Source of the DNA: Mycobacterium colombiense
GTDB lineage: Bacteria; Actinomycetota; Actinomycetes; Mycobacteriales; Mycobacteriaceae
Assembly (NCBI RefSeq): GCF_001953985.1
Contig: NZ_MBEI01000049.1
Span: forward strand, 62,001 to 126,000
Length of the DNA: 64,000 nt
Direction: 5' to 3'
Part shown: piece by piece, positions 40,405 to 49,104 of the stretch
Position numbering within the stretch: the first letter of the stretch is position 1
How the letters are laid out: each line of letters begins with the position of its first letter
Made by a program: the position numbers and the translations under genes
The notes under the pieces: model-generated
The model's input: the letters and a program-made list of their open reading frames with translations, nothing else
Databases searched by the model: none
Told to the model about the DNA's origin: nothing

Positions 40405-42063
40405 ATGACGACGCGAGGGCGTAAGCCGACACCCGGCCGCATCACGTACGTGGGCTCCGGCCCGGGTGACCCGGGATTGCTGACGACCCGGGCCGCGACG
40501 GTGCTGGCGAACGCGGCGTTGGTGTTCACCGACCCCGACGTGCCTGAGCCGGTGCTGGCCCTGATCGGCAAAGACCTGCCACCGGTGTCCGGCCCGGCTC
40601 CGGCCGAGCCGGCCGCCACCAACGGCGACGGCGGTTCCGACCAGGGCAAGGCGCAGCCGGCGGTGATCTCCGGCGGTCCCGATATCCGCCCGGCGCTGGG
40701 TGACCCCGCCGAGGTGGCCAAGACGCTGACCACCGAGGCGCGCACGGGCGTCGACGTGGTGCGGCTGGTGGCCGGCGACCCGCTGACGGTCGACGCGGTC
40801 ATCACCGAGGTCAACGCCATCGCACGGAGCCACCTGCACATCGAGATCGTGCCCGGGCTGGCTCCCAGCGATGCTGTGCCGACGTATGCGGGGCTGCCGC
40901 TGGGCTCCTCGCACACGGTCGCCGACGTGCGCGGCGACGTCGACTGGGAGGCGCTGGCCGCGGCGCCCGGCCCGCTGATTCTGCAGGCCACGTCGTCGCA
41001 TCTGGCCGACGCGGCGCGCACCCTGATCGAGCACGAGCTCGCCGAGAACACCCCGTGCGTGGTGACCGCGCAGGGCACCACGTGTCAGCAGCGTTCCATC
41101 GAAACCACGCTGCACGGCTTGACCGACTCGGCGGTGCTGGGCGGTACCGACCCCGCCGGCCCGTTGACCGGTCCGCTGGTGGTGACCATCGGCAAGACGG
41201 TGGCCAGCCGGGCGAAGCTGAACTGGTGGGAGAGCCGCGCGCTGTACGGCTGGACCGTGCTGGTGCCCCGCACCAAGGACCAGGCCGGCGAGATGAGCGA
41301 GCGGCTGACCTCCTACGGCGCGCTGCCGATCGAGGTGCCGACCATCGCGGTCGAGCCGCCGCGCAGCCCCGCCCAGATGGAAAGGGCCGTCAAGGGTTTG
41401 GTCGACGGCCGCTTCCAGTGGGTGGTGTTCACCTCGACCAACGCGGTGCGCGCGGTGTGGGAGAAGTTCGGCGAGTTCGGTCTGGACGCGCGCGCGTTCT
41501 CCGGAGTGAAGATCGCGTGTGTGGGCGAGTCGACCGCCGACCGGGTCCGGGCGTTCGGGATCAGCCCCGAACTGGTGCCGGCCGGCGAGCAGTCCTCACT
41601 GGGTCTGCTTGACGACTTCCCGCCCTACGACAGCATTTTCGACCCGGTCAACCGGGTGCTGCTGCCACGCGCCGACATCGCCACCGAGACGCTGGCCGAG
41701 GGTCTGCGCGAACGTGGTTGGGAGATCGAGGATGTCACCGCCTACCGGACGGTGCGGGCCGCACCGCCGCCGGCGGAAACGCGGGAAATGATCAAGACCG
41801 GTGGGTTCGACGCGGTGTGCTTCACGTCCAGCTCCACGGTGCGAAACCTGGTCGGCATCGCCGGCAAGCCGCACGCCCGGACGATGATCGCCTGCATCGG
41901 TCCCAAGACCGCGGAGACCGCGGCCGAATTCGGTCTGCGGGTGGATGTCCAGCCCGAAACGGCCGCGGTTGGGCCGCTGGTCGACGCGCTGGCCGAACAC
42001 GCCGCGCGGTTGCGCGCCGAGGGTGCGCTGCCGCCGCCGCGCAAAAAGAGCCGCAGGCGCTAG
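40405..42063 (+). CDS. hemD: Fused uroporphyrinogen-III methyltransferase-like/synthase HemD
   Basis: 552 residues. The N-terminal half resembles SUMT/CobA (VGSGPGDPGLL at 16-26, IVPGLAPSDAVPTYAGLPL), but has a low-complexity Pro/Ala/Gly insert at about 58-80 and AGDPLTVDAV where active enzymes have a GDP(F/Y)-type motif with other conserved residues. The C-terminal half (about 285-530) is uroporphyrinogen-III synthase (VLVPRTKDQAGEM, FTSTNAVRAVW, FTSSSTVRNL). It cyclises hydroxymethylbilane; siroheme methylation by the N-terminus is uncertain. Ends with a basic KKSRRR tail. Confidence 0.92.
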   Translation: MTTRGRKPTPGRITYVGSGPGDPGLLTTRAATVLANAALVFTDPDVPEPVLALIGKDLPPVSGPAPAEPAATNGDGGSDQGKAQPAVISGGPDIRPALGDPAEVAKTLTTEARTGVDVVRLVAGDPLTVDAVITEVNAIARSHLHIEIVPGLAPSDAVPTYAGLPLGSSHTVADVRGDVDWEALAAAPGPLILQATSSHLADAARTLIEHELAENTPCVVTAQGTTCQQRSIETTLHGLTDSAVLGGTDPAGPLTGPLVVTIGKTVASRAKLNWWESRALYGWTVLVPRTKDQAGEMSERLTSYGALPIEVPTIAVEPPRSPAQMERAVKGLVDGRFQWVVFTSTNAVRAVWEKFGEFGLDARAFSGVKIACVGESTADRVRAFGISPELVPAGEQSSLGLLDDFPPYDSIFDPVNRVLLPRADIATETLAEGLRERGWEIEDVTAYRTVRAAPPPAETREMIKTGGFDAVCFTSSSTVRNLVGIAGKPHARTMIACIGPKTAETAAEFGLRVDVQPETAAVGPLVDALAEHAARLRAEGALPPPRKKSRRR

Positions 42064-42066
42064 CTA

Positions 42067-43047
42067 ATGGCCTACCCGCGGCACCGTCCGCGCCGGCTTC
42101 GCACCACCCCGGCTTTGCGCCGTTTGGTGGCCCAAACGTCTTTGGAGCCACGGCATTTGGTGTTGCCAATGTTCGTCGCCGACGGCATCGACGAACCACG
42201 GCCCATCACGTCGATGCCGGGCGTGGTGCAGCACACCCGTGATTCGTTGCGCAGCGCGGCCGCCAGTGCCGTCGCCGCGGGCGTGGGCGGACTGATGCTG
42301 TTCGGCGTGCCCCGTGACGAGGACAAGGATTCGATCGGGTCGGCCGGAACCGACCCCGATGGCATCCTCAACGTCGCCCTGCGCGACTTGGCCAAGGACC
42401 TCGGCGAGGCCACCGTGTTGATGGCCGACACCTGCCTGGACGAGTTCACCGACCACGGACACTGCGGCGTCCTCGACGACCGGGGCCGGGTCGACAATGA
42501 CGCCACCGTGGCCCGGTATGTGGATCTCGCTGTGGCGCAAGCTGAATCGGGCGCTCACGTGGTGGGGCCGAGCGGCATGATGGACGGACAGGTGGGCGGG
42601 ATTCGCGACGGGTTGGACGCCGCGGGCTTCACCGACGTGACGATTCTGGCCTACGCCGCCAAGTTCGCCTCGGTGTTCTACGGCCCGTTTCGCGAGGCGG
42701 TCGCTTCCAGCCTCTCCGGAGACCGGCGCACCTACCAGCAGGAGGCGGGCAACGCCCGCGAGGCGCTGCGCGAGATCGAGCTCGACCTCGACGAAGGCGC
42801 CGACATCGTGATGATCAAGCCGGCGATGAGTTACCTCGACGTGGTCGCGGCCGCGGCCGACGTATCGCCCGTCCCCGTCGCCGCCTACCAAGTGTCGGGG
42901 GAGTACGCGATGATTTGCGCTGCGGCCGCCAACAATTGGATCGACGAGCGCGCAGCGGCGCTGGAGTCGCTGACCAGCATCCGGCGCGCCGGAGCCGATA
43001 TTGTTCTCACCTATTGGGCCGCCGATGCGGCAGGGTGGCTCTCGTGA
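42067..43047 (+). CDS. hemB: Delta-aminolevulinic acid dehydratase
   Basis: 326 residues. Schiff-base lysines Lys199 (LAYAAKFAS) and Lys251 (VMIKPAMSYLD). The metal-site region reads DTCLDEFTDHGHCG: it has two Cys but the plant/actinobacterial Asp-rich pattern for Mg, so the metal dependence is not certain. Condenses two ALA to porphobilinogen. Starts 3 nt after hemD. Confidence 0.95.
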   Translation: MAYPRHRPRRLRTTPALRRLVAQTSLEPRHLVLPMFVADGIDEPRPITSMPGVVQHTRDSLRSAAASAVAAGVGGLMLFGVPRDEDKDSIGSAGTDPDGILNVALRDLAKDLGEATVLMADTCLDEFTDHGHCGVLDDRGRVDNDATVARYVDLAVAQAESGAHVVGPSGMMDGQVGGIRDGLDAAGFTDVTILAYAAKFASVFYGPFREAVASSLSGDRRTYQQEAGNAREALREIELDLDEGADIVMIKPAMSYLDVVAAAADVSPVPVAAYQVSGEYAMICAAAANNWIDERAAALESLTSIRRAGADIVLTYWAADAAGWLS

Positions 43048-43060
43048 GATGGGGCTTGCG

Positions 43061-43606
43061 ATGACTACCGACGGCGACACCGAACCCACGCGGTTGTTCT
43101 ACGAACCCGGCGCCAGCTGGTGGTGGCTGGCGTGCGGCCCGGCCGCGGCGGTGGCGATGGTGCTGATCGAGATCTGGAGCGGTGCCCCGGTGTCGCTGGT
43201 GGTGCCCGCGATCTTCCTGGTGCTCGTATCGGCGTTCCTCGGGATACAGGTGAAGGCCGCACGCATCCACGTGTCGGTCGAGCTCACCGAGGACGCCCTG
43301 CGCCAGGGCACCGAAACAATCCTGGTCCGCGAGATCCTCAAGGTCTATCCCGAGCCCGACAACCACGAAGCCTCCGGGAAAGACCTGGCGCGGTGGCAGT
43401 CGTCGCGCGCGCTCGGCGAACTGGTCGGCGTGCCGCGTAAGCGCGTCGGCATCGGTCTCAAGCTCACCGGCGAGCGCACGGCCCAGGCCTGGGCGCGCCG
43501 CCATCGTCAGCTGCGCGCCGCTCTGACCCCGCTGGTCCAGGAACGGGTGGAGCCCACCCGATCGATCGACGGCGACCGGGACGACGACATCGGGACGGCG
43601 CCATGA
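43061..43606 (+). CDS. DUF3093 membrane protein (Rv0513-like)
   Basis: 181 residues. Two hydrophobic helices (about 22-40 and 44-62: WWWLACGPAAAVAMVLIEI, SLVVPAIFLVLVSAFLG) followed by a cytoplasmic basic domain. DUF3093 family, function unknown. The ATG at 43061 follows ATGGGG, which can act as ribosome site; an in-frame ATG at 43049 is the alternative. Likely co-transcribed with hemB. Confidence 0.8.
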   Translation: MTTDGDTEPTRLFYEPGASWWWLACGPAAAVAMVLIEIWSGAPVSLVVPAIFLVLVSAFLGIQVKAARIHVSVELTEDALRQGTETILVREILKVYPEPDNHEASGKDLARWQSSRALGELVGVPRKRVGIGLKLTGERTAQAWARRHRQLRAALTPLVQERVEPTRSIDGDRDDDIGTAP

Positions 43607-43863
43607 ACACCCGCTACCGGGCGCTGCTCGAGCTCGGGGTGGCCGGCGTCGCACTGGTGTGCTCGGGGCTGACCTGGTGGCACTCGCATCACACGGTGAC
43701 CGTGGCACCGATCGCGGACGGGCAGCCCTCCACCACGTCGATGCTCTACGACCCGCAGCTGCTGCTGCTGACGCTGGTGCTGCTGACGAGCGCCGGGGTA
43801 CTGGCGGTCGTCGGGACTGCCAGGCTGCGACGCGCGCGCTCGCGCGCTAAGGCGTCTTCCTGA
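43603..43863 (+). CDS. Small two-helix membrane protein (Rv0514-like)
   Basis: 86 residues. Two hydrophobic helices (about 8-24 and 49-68) with an extracytoplasmic loop rich in His/Thr (WWHSHHTVTV) and a basic C-terminus. Overlaps the previous gene by 4 nt (ATGA). Function unknown. Its 3' end overlaps the convergent anti-anti-sigma gene by 17 nt. Confidence 0.75.
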   Translation: MNTRYRALLELGVAGVALVCSGLTWWHSHHTVTVAPIADGQPSTTSMLYDPQLLLLTLVLLTSAGVLAVVGTARLRRARSRAKASS

Positions 43864-44287
43864 CGAACGGCAACGCCATCCGGCGGCGCAGCTCGATGGC
43901 GTCGGCCCGATCCTGCAGCGCCTCGTGAACCGAGCGCATGATCGGAAAACTTTCGTCATGACCGGTGTCATCCAGCACCTGGGTCACCGCTGAGCTGGCG
44001 ACCAGGGTCCAGTCCACCCCGGCGGCACGACAATCGGCGTCGAATGCGTAGAGCAGCGAAATGCCCGCCTCAGCAAATTCGTTGACATCGGCCACGTCGA
44101 GCACCACGGGATTTTCTCCGAGCGTGAAGCGCGCAATGTGGTCGCTGATGCTATCGACATTTTTCTCGTCGATTTCGCCGCGAATGTGCACCACCGTCGC
44201 CAGGTGCCGGTGGTGCGCCCGAACCTGTGCGCCGTCGCAGTCAAACACGCAGTTGTCGTGGCCAGCTCGGCTGCCTGCGACCGTCAT
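43847..44287 (-). CDS. oprA: STAS-domain anti-anti-sigma factor OprA-like (Rv0516c)
   Basis: 146 residues, STAS fold (HIRGEIDEKNVDSIS, VVLDVADVNEFAEAG). In classic anti-anti-sigma factors the last segment carries a phosphorylated Ser (DSSG); here it reads AEAG, so that site is absent. The M. tuberculosis orthologue OprA is regulated by PknD phosphorylation of Thr2 in osmosensing and acts toward SigF; this protein keeps Thr at position 2 (MTVAG). Divergent from the acyltransferase gene. Confidence 0.85.
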   Translation of the reverse strand: MTVAGSRAGHDNCVFDCDGAQVRAHHRHLATVVHIRGEIDEKNVDSISDHIARFTLGENPVVLDVADVNEFAEAGISLLYAFDADCRAAGVDWTLVASSAVTQVLDDTGHDESFPIMRSVHEALQDRADAIELRRRMALPFVRKTP

Positions 44288-44580
44288 GAGGACCCCTCAC
44301 TCTCCGTGGCGCTCGCGCCGTCTTCGGGGGGCGCCTCCGCGCTCACCAAAGGGCATTCATGACGTTAGGCCGCAAGCCTAAGGAGACCGGAAGCCGTGTC
44401 TAACGCTTTGTTAAGAAGCGATTGAGGAATTACCACGAATCGGGGGCTGAGCAAACGCACAGCGCGCTGTCGGGCTATAGGCCTACCCCGGAAGTCCGTA
44501 TGCCACACCACAACCGTCCACGCATCCCGCCGATTGCGCTGCTAGGCTGCCAAGGCTGCCGGTTGCCAGTCGGGGGGCTT
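44288..44580. promoter_or_regulatory. Divergent intergenic region between oprA-like and acyltransferase genes
   Basis: 293 bp with no supported gene. It holds a short inverted repeat TTAGGC/GCCTAA (44365-44381), an AT-rich patch (TAACGCTTTGTTAAG near 44402) and TATAGG at about 44478, a possible -10 for the acyltransferase. I could not see a clear SigF promoter on the oprA side. Confidence 0.35.
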
Positions 44581-45891
44581 GTGAAAAGGCGAGATTTCCC
44601 GCTCGGCCGAAGTAGCAGCGGAACGAAACGGCAGGATTCGGACGGGAAGAGCAGCGTGCGGGGCGGAGAGATCAAGGGCGAGATCACCGCCCTGACCGGG
44701 CTCCGTATCGTCGCCGCGCTGTGGGTGGTCCTGTTCCATTTCCGGCCGATGCTCGGCGACGTGTCGCCAGACTTCCGCGACGCCCTCGCGCCGGTGCTCA
44801 ACTGCGGCGCCCAAGGCGTCGACCTCTTCTTCATCCTTAGCGGGTTCGTGCTGACGTACAACTATCTCGACCGCATGGGCCGGTCCTGGTCGACCCGCGC
44901 GACCCTGCATTTCCTGTGGCTTCGCCTGGCCCGCGTGTGGCCGGTATACCTGGTCACCTTGCACCTGGCCGCCCTGTGGGTGATTTTCACGCTGCACGTC
45001 GGTCATGTGCCGTCGCCGGATGCCGACTCGCTCACCGCGATCAGCTACGTGCGCCAGGTCCTGTTGGTGCAGTTGTGGTTTGTGCCGTTCTTCGACGACT
45101 CGAGTTGGGACGGGCCGGCCTGGTCGATCAGTGCGGAATGGCTGGCCTATGTGCTCTTCGCCGTTCTGGTGCTGGTCCTGCTGCGGATGAAACAGGCGAC
45201 CAGGGCGCGCAGCCTGATGGTCCTGGCCTTCGCGGCGTCGCTGCCGCCCGTGGTGATGCTGCTCGCCAGCGGCCACTTCTACACGCCGTGGAGCTGGCTG
45301 CCCCGCATCGTCACGCAATTCACGGCCGGCGCGCTGGCCTGTGCCGCGGTGCGCAGGCTGCGGCTGAGCGATCGTGGCCGCCGCGTCGCCGGATACGTCT
45401 CCCTGCTGCTCCTGGCCGCGATGGTCGGCGTGCTGTATTGGTTTGGCGCGCACCCGATATCGGGGGTGGTGGAGAACGACAGCGGCGGCGTCGTCGACGT
45501 GTTGTTCGTTCCGCTGGTGATATCGCTGGCCATCGGGCTGGGCAGCCTGCCGCGGGTGTTGTCGGCGCGGGTGATGGTATACGGCGGCAAGATCTCGTTC
45601 TGCCTGTACATGGTGCATGAGCTGGTGCACACCGCGTGGGGCTGGGCCGTGGAGCAATTCGAGCTCCCGACCCTGGATAACCCGTGGAAATGGAACGTCA
45701 TCGGCCTGCTCGTGATCGCCCTGGCGTTCTCGGTCCTGCTGTATCACGGTGTCGAAGAACCCGCCCGCCGCTGGATGCGCAAGATGGTCGACGTCAGGGC
45801 GGTCAGCGCCCGAAGCGATCCCGGCGATTCAAACAGTAAGCTGCATCCGATCGACCGTCCGCTGGAAGCGGTTTCGGCCCGCGCGGTGTGA
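44581..45891 (+). CDS. Acyltransferase 3 family membrane protein (Rv0517-like)
   Basis: 436 residues, the length of Rv0517. About ten transmembrane helices. AT3 motifs: TGLRIVAALWVVLFHFRP (His in the R-H catalytic region) and FFILSGFVLTYNYL. It should move an acyl group from CoA across the membrane onto a surface glycan or glycolipid; acceptor unknown. The GTG at 44581 follows GGGGGG; a second GTG at 44656 (411 residues) is also possible. Confidence 0.85.
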   Translation: MKRRDFPLGRSSSGTKRQDSDGKSSVRGGEIKGEITALTGLRIVAALWVVLFHFRPMLGDVSPDFRDALAPVLNCGAQGVDLFFILSGFVLTYNYLDRMGRSWSTRATLHFLWLRLARVWPVYLVTLHLAALWVIFTLHVGHVPSPDADSLTAISYVRQVLLVQLWFVPFFDDSSWDGPAWSISAEWLAYVLFAVLVLVLLRMKQATRARSLMVLAFAASLPPVVMLLASGHFYTPWSWLPRIVTQFTAGALACAAVRRLRLSDRGRRVAGYVSLLLLAAMVGVLYWFGAHPISGVVENDSGGVVDVLFVPLVISLAIGLGSLPRVLSARVMVYGGKISFCLYMVHELVHTAWGWAVEQFELPTLDNPWKWNVIGLLVIALAFSVLLYHGVEEPARRWMRKMVDVRAVSARSDPGDSNSKLHPIDRPLEAVSARAV

Positions 45892-45981
45892 TGGCCGCCT
45901 CAGCGGCCGGCCGCGTCTCACGGGGAATACTTGATGAGGACGCGGCGGCACCCAACGATGCCGTTGACAGTGGAGGTGAGA

Positions 45982-46668
45982 GTGAGTCGTCTGGCCACCT
46001 TTCTCATTGGGTTGAGTTTTCTGGCGGGCGTAGGCATCGCATACCCGGCGCAGGTGCGCACCTACGAGACACTGACGCTCGACTTCCGGCTGAATCATGT
46101 GGCAGTGGTGGGGGATTCGTATACCACCGGAACCAATGAGGGCGGTCTGGGCTCGAGATCGTGGCCGGTGCGCGCCTGGCAGGTGCTCGGTTCGCGGGGT
46201 TCGCGGATCTCGGGCAGCGTGGCGGCCGAAGGCAGAGCCGGTTATGCCACGCCCGGCGACCACGGCAGCATCTTCGAGGACCTGACCGCCAGGGCGGTGC
46301 AGCCCGACGATGCGCTGGTGGTGTTCTTCGGCTCCCGCAACGACCAGGGTGTCGATCCCGCGACTTTGACCGTAAAGACCCATGCCGCTCTGGATGTGGC
46401 GCGCCAACTCGCGCCGGCGGCGCGGTTGCTGGTGATCGGACCGCCGTGGCCGACCGCCGATGTGCCGCCGTCGATGTTCCTGATTCGCGACGTCCTTGCC
46501 GGCGCCGCCGGGGCCGCGGGGGCGACGTTCATCGACCCGATCGCCGAACACTGGTTCGTCGGCCGCCCCGACCTGATCGGTGCCGACGGCGTGCATCCGA
46601 ATGACGCGGGGCATCAATACATGGCGGACAAGATCGCGCCGCTCATCCGCACGCAGCTGTCGACCTGA
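45982..46668 (+). CDS. Exported SGNH/GDSL esterase (Rv0518-like)
   Basis: 228 residues. N-terminal signal anchor (SRLATFLIGLSFLAGVGIAYP). SGNH blocks: VVGDSYTTG with Ser46, FFGSRND (Asn block), and DGVHPNDAGH with the Asp-His pair. It probably deacylates a surface lipid or glycan and pairs functionally with the acyltransferase upstream. The GTG at 45982 has GGAG at good distance; GTG at 45976 is close to it. Confidence 0.85.
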   Translation: MSRLATFLIGLSFLAGVGIAYPAQVRTYETLTLDFRLNHVAVVGDSYTTGTNEGGLGSRSWPVRAWQVLGSRGSRISGSVAAEGRAGYATPGDHGSIFEDLTARAVQPDDALVVFFGSRNDQGVDPATLTVKTHAALDVARQLAPAARLLVIGPPWPTADVPPSMFLIRDVLAGAAGAAGATFIDPIAEHWFVGRPDLIGADGVHPNDAGHQYMADKIAPLIRTQLST

Positions 46669-46669
46669 T

Positions 46670-46750
46670 TCAGGTGTGGCGGGCGGCTTCTTGGGCGAGC
46701 TGAACCCGTGATGACACAGCGAGTTTGGCGTAGACGTGTCCGGTCTCAGT
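46670..46750 (-). pseudogene. C-terminal tail of a LuxR-type regulator (remnant)
   Basis: On the minus strand a frame ending at TGA 46672-46670 reads HVYAKLAVSSRVQLAQEAAR, which matches the last helix of the LuxR HTH in the large ATPase-type LuxR regulators of mycobacteria. Only about 27 codons remain. The rest of the gene is absent; further upstream on this strand lies an unrelated small ORF. It marks a deletion or rearrangement point beside the SGNH gene. Confidence 0.5.
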
Positions 46751-46862
46751 CGTCCGCGTGCCGCTGGTAGTCCCAACGCTCCAAGCGGTCCTGCACGTGC
46801 AGGAAGCCGATTCCGGCGAAGGGCGCGGCTAGTGCGATACAGACCAGCAACAGCGGAGACAT
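46746..46862 (-). CDS. 38-residue single-helix membrane protein
   Basis: ATG at 46862 with GGAGG about 10 nt upstream, TGA at 46748-46746. The peptide has one hydrophobic helix (LLLVCIALAAPFAGIGF) and a charged C-terminus (QDRLERWDYQRHADD). A helix followed by an (R/L)ERWDY..HA-type tail looks like a conserved actinobacterial microprotein. It lies 67 bp downstream of the SGNH acyltransferase gene on the same strand, so it may share its transcript. Too short for standard annotation. Confidence 0.6.
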   Translation of the reverse strand: MSPLLLVCIALAAPFAGIGFLHVQDRLERWDYQRHADD

Positions 46863-46929
46863 GACCCTAAAACCTCCAAATACCCTTCATTGATCTGACG
46901 TTGGTCAGCCATGAGAAGTTCATTCGCTA

Positions 46930-49095
46930 TCACCCGTTCCGCAGGGCGCGGTCGGCGAGCGCACCCATCAGCGGTGCCACCAATTGCGCGTATTCGGTTG
47001 TCACATGGTTGTCGTCGCGGAACACCAGGGTGTTGCCGACGATGATGGGGCAGCGGTCGGGGGTGCAGAACATGTCGGTCAGATCGGCGTAGTGACCGCC
47101 GCTGCGGGCCGTCGCCGCCTGCTCGGCCGCGATGCCGTCGCCGTCCACCGCCGCGGGTTTGGTTGGCGTACAAGCGTTCACGTCGTCGAGGTGGGCGGAC
47201 AGGCACGCCGGCGTGGACGAATGCGGGTCGGGGGCGGGCCCCAGCACCAGGACGGTCGCGCCGGTGCCGCGCAGCTGCGCCACCGTGCGTCCCAGGGTGT
47301 CGATCCACGCCGGGTCATATGAGGTGAAGCCGAAGTCCCCGCCGTAGCGCCGGCTCATGTCCAGCACGATCAGGCGTGGGTGTTCGGCGTTCATCCGGCC
47401 CATGATCTGGGTGCGCCACTGTTCGCACTCGGTGTATTCGCGGCCCAGGTACGGGCTCGTGATGTGCAGGTCCTGCAGCGGGCAGGTCACCTTGGCCAGC
47501 GTCTCCAGCCGCCAGTGCCGCTGCTCGGCGAGCTGCTCGAAGGCCGGATTCCACATGGCGGCGTGCGAGTCGCCGATCAGGGCGACGGTGGTCGGCGAGG
47601 CGGTATCGCCCGTCGCGCATTCGCTTTGTCCGACGTCGCGCCAGGAGCGGACGCAGCCGTTGACGAACACGGCCGCCTTGTCGGCGGGCGCCTTGCCCAG
47701 CGGCGGGTCCAGGTTCGACGGTACGGCTCGCAGGCCGACGGCCGCCGCGAGCGCCACGCGCGCCTGGTCGAACGCCCGACGAACCGCCGCCTCCTGGGGG
47801 CTGACGTCGGGGACGCTGGCCGGGGGCGCCGCAATGATGTTGGCGCGCGGGGCGGCCACTCCGTGGCCGACCGGGGCCGGGATCACGTTGAGCAGCAGCA
47901 TGCATGCGCACGCGGTGGCGGCACTGGCGCCGCCCGCCACGGCCAGGCTGACCTTCGCCGACCGGCGCAACGCCGCGGCGAAGCGGCCCGGGTTCTCCAC
48001 CAGGTGCAGGGTGATGACGGCGAGTCCGGCGGAGACGGCCGTGGCGCTCAGCCTGGCCGGCAGCCCCGCGGGCTCCGCCATCAGCGCCGGCATCAGCAGC
48101 AGCACCGGCCAGTGCCACAGGTACCACGAGTACGAGATCCGGCCGATTGCGCGCATCGCCGGGCGGCACAGCAGGCGACCGACTCCGAGCCCACCGGTGA
48201 CGGCGCCGCCGCCGATGATCAGCGCGGTGCCCAGCACCGGCAGCAGCGCCTGGGTGCCGGGATACGGGGTGTGGGAGTTGAGTTGGGTGCAGGTCACCAG
48301 GATCAACGCCAGGCCACCCCAGCCGGCGATCGACGCGGTCCGCAGCGAAAGCCGACGCCACTGCTGCAGCGACAACGCCACCAGGCCACCGGCGGCCAGT
48401 TCCCAGGCGCGGGTGGGCAGCGAGAAGAACGCCCACGACGGCGATGTGCGGGTCCACAGCGCGCCCGCCGTCAACGACGCCGCGGCGAGCACCGCGAGGA
48501 CCACCGCGTACGGGGTCGCGCGCGTCGCGGCCCCGCGAAGGAGCGGGATGCGCCGGACCGACCAGGCGACGGCGATGATCAGCACCGGCCACACCAGGTA
48601 GAACTGTTCCTCCACCCCCAGCGACCAGTAATGCTGGAACGGCGACGGTGCGTCGGAGGCCAGGTAGTCGGTGCCCCGCAGCGCGAACCGGTAGTTGCCG
48701 ACGTACAGCGCGCTGGCGGTGCCGTCGAGAAACACGCTGCGCGCCTGCAGTGGGGGCAGCACCGCGGCCGCGCCGATCGCGGTGATGGTGCCGACGATGG
48801 CCGCGGCCGGCAGCAGCCGCCGGGCGCGCGCACCGTAAAACCGGCCCAGCGCAATGGTATTCGTGGTGCTCGCCTCCCGGAAGAGCAGCCCGGTGATGAG
48901 GAAGCCGGAGATGACGAAGAAGACGTCCACACCGACGTAGCCGCCGGTGATTCCCGGGATGCCGGCGTGGTACAGCACGACGGCGATCACCGCGACCGCG
49001 CGCAGCCCCTCGATGTCGGGCCGGAATCCGTTTCGGGGAGTCCGCCGCTCCACGGTGTGTGGGCTGCCGGCGACTGATTTCTCCCGAGGTGTCAT
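46930..49095 (-). CDS. OafA-type acyltransferase with C-terminal SGNH domain
   Basis: 721 residues. N-terminal AT3 membrane domain (about 25-390; GFRPDIEGLRAVAVIAVVLYH, VDVFFVISGFLITG, WSLGVEEQFYLVWP), a linker, and an extracytoplasmic SGNH domain (about 440-715; ALIGDSHAAMW, DDNHVTTEYAQ). Such proteins O-acetylate or acylate peptidoglycan, LPS or glycolipids. Related proteins in M. tuberculosis are Rv0111 and Rv1565c; none lies at this position, so this is an insertion between the Rv0518 and Rv0519c homologues. It starts 9 nt after the esterase gene stop. Confidence 0.9.
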   Translation of the reverse strand: MTPREKSVAGSPHTVERRTPRNGFRPDIEGLRAVAVIAVVLYHAGIPGITGGYVGVDVFFVISGFLITGLLFREASTTNTIALGRFYGARARRLLPAAAIVGTITAIGAAAVLPPLQARSVFLDGTASALYVGNYRFALRGTDYLASDAPSPFQHYWSLGVEEQFYLVWPVLIIAVAWSVRRIPLLRGAATRATPYAVVLAVLAAASLTAGALWTRTSPSWAFFSLPTRAWELAAGGLVALSLQQWRRLSLRTASIAGWGGLALILVTCTQLNSHTPYPGTQALLPVLGTALIIGGGAVTGGLGVGRLLCRPAMRAIGRISYSWYLWHWPVLLLMPALMAEPAGLPARLSATAVSAGLAVITLHLVENPGRFAAALRRSAKVSLAVAGGASAATACACMLLLNVIPAPVGHGVAAPRANIIAAPPASVPDVSPQEAAVRRAFDQARVALAAAVGLRAVPSNLDPPLGKAPADKAAVFVNGCVRSWRDVGQSECATGDTASPTTVALIGDSHAAMWNPAFEQLAEQRHWRLETLAKVTCPLQDLHITSPYLGREYTECEQWRTQIMGRMNAEHPRLIVLDMSRRYGGDFGFTSYDPAWIDTLGRTVAQLRGTGATVLVLGPAPDPHSSTPACLSAHLDDVNACTPTKPAAVDGDGIAAEQAATARSGGHYADLTDMFCTPDRCPIIVGNTLVFRDDNHVTTEYAQLVAPLMGALADRALRNG

Positions 49096-49104
49096 CTGCG
49101 TGCG

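Noticed and set aside
47380..49077. 565-codon plus-strand open frame across the acyltransferase
   Set aside because: Antisense to a clear AT3-SGNH gene; biased composition without domains.
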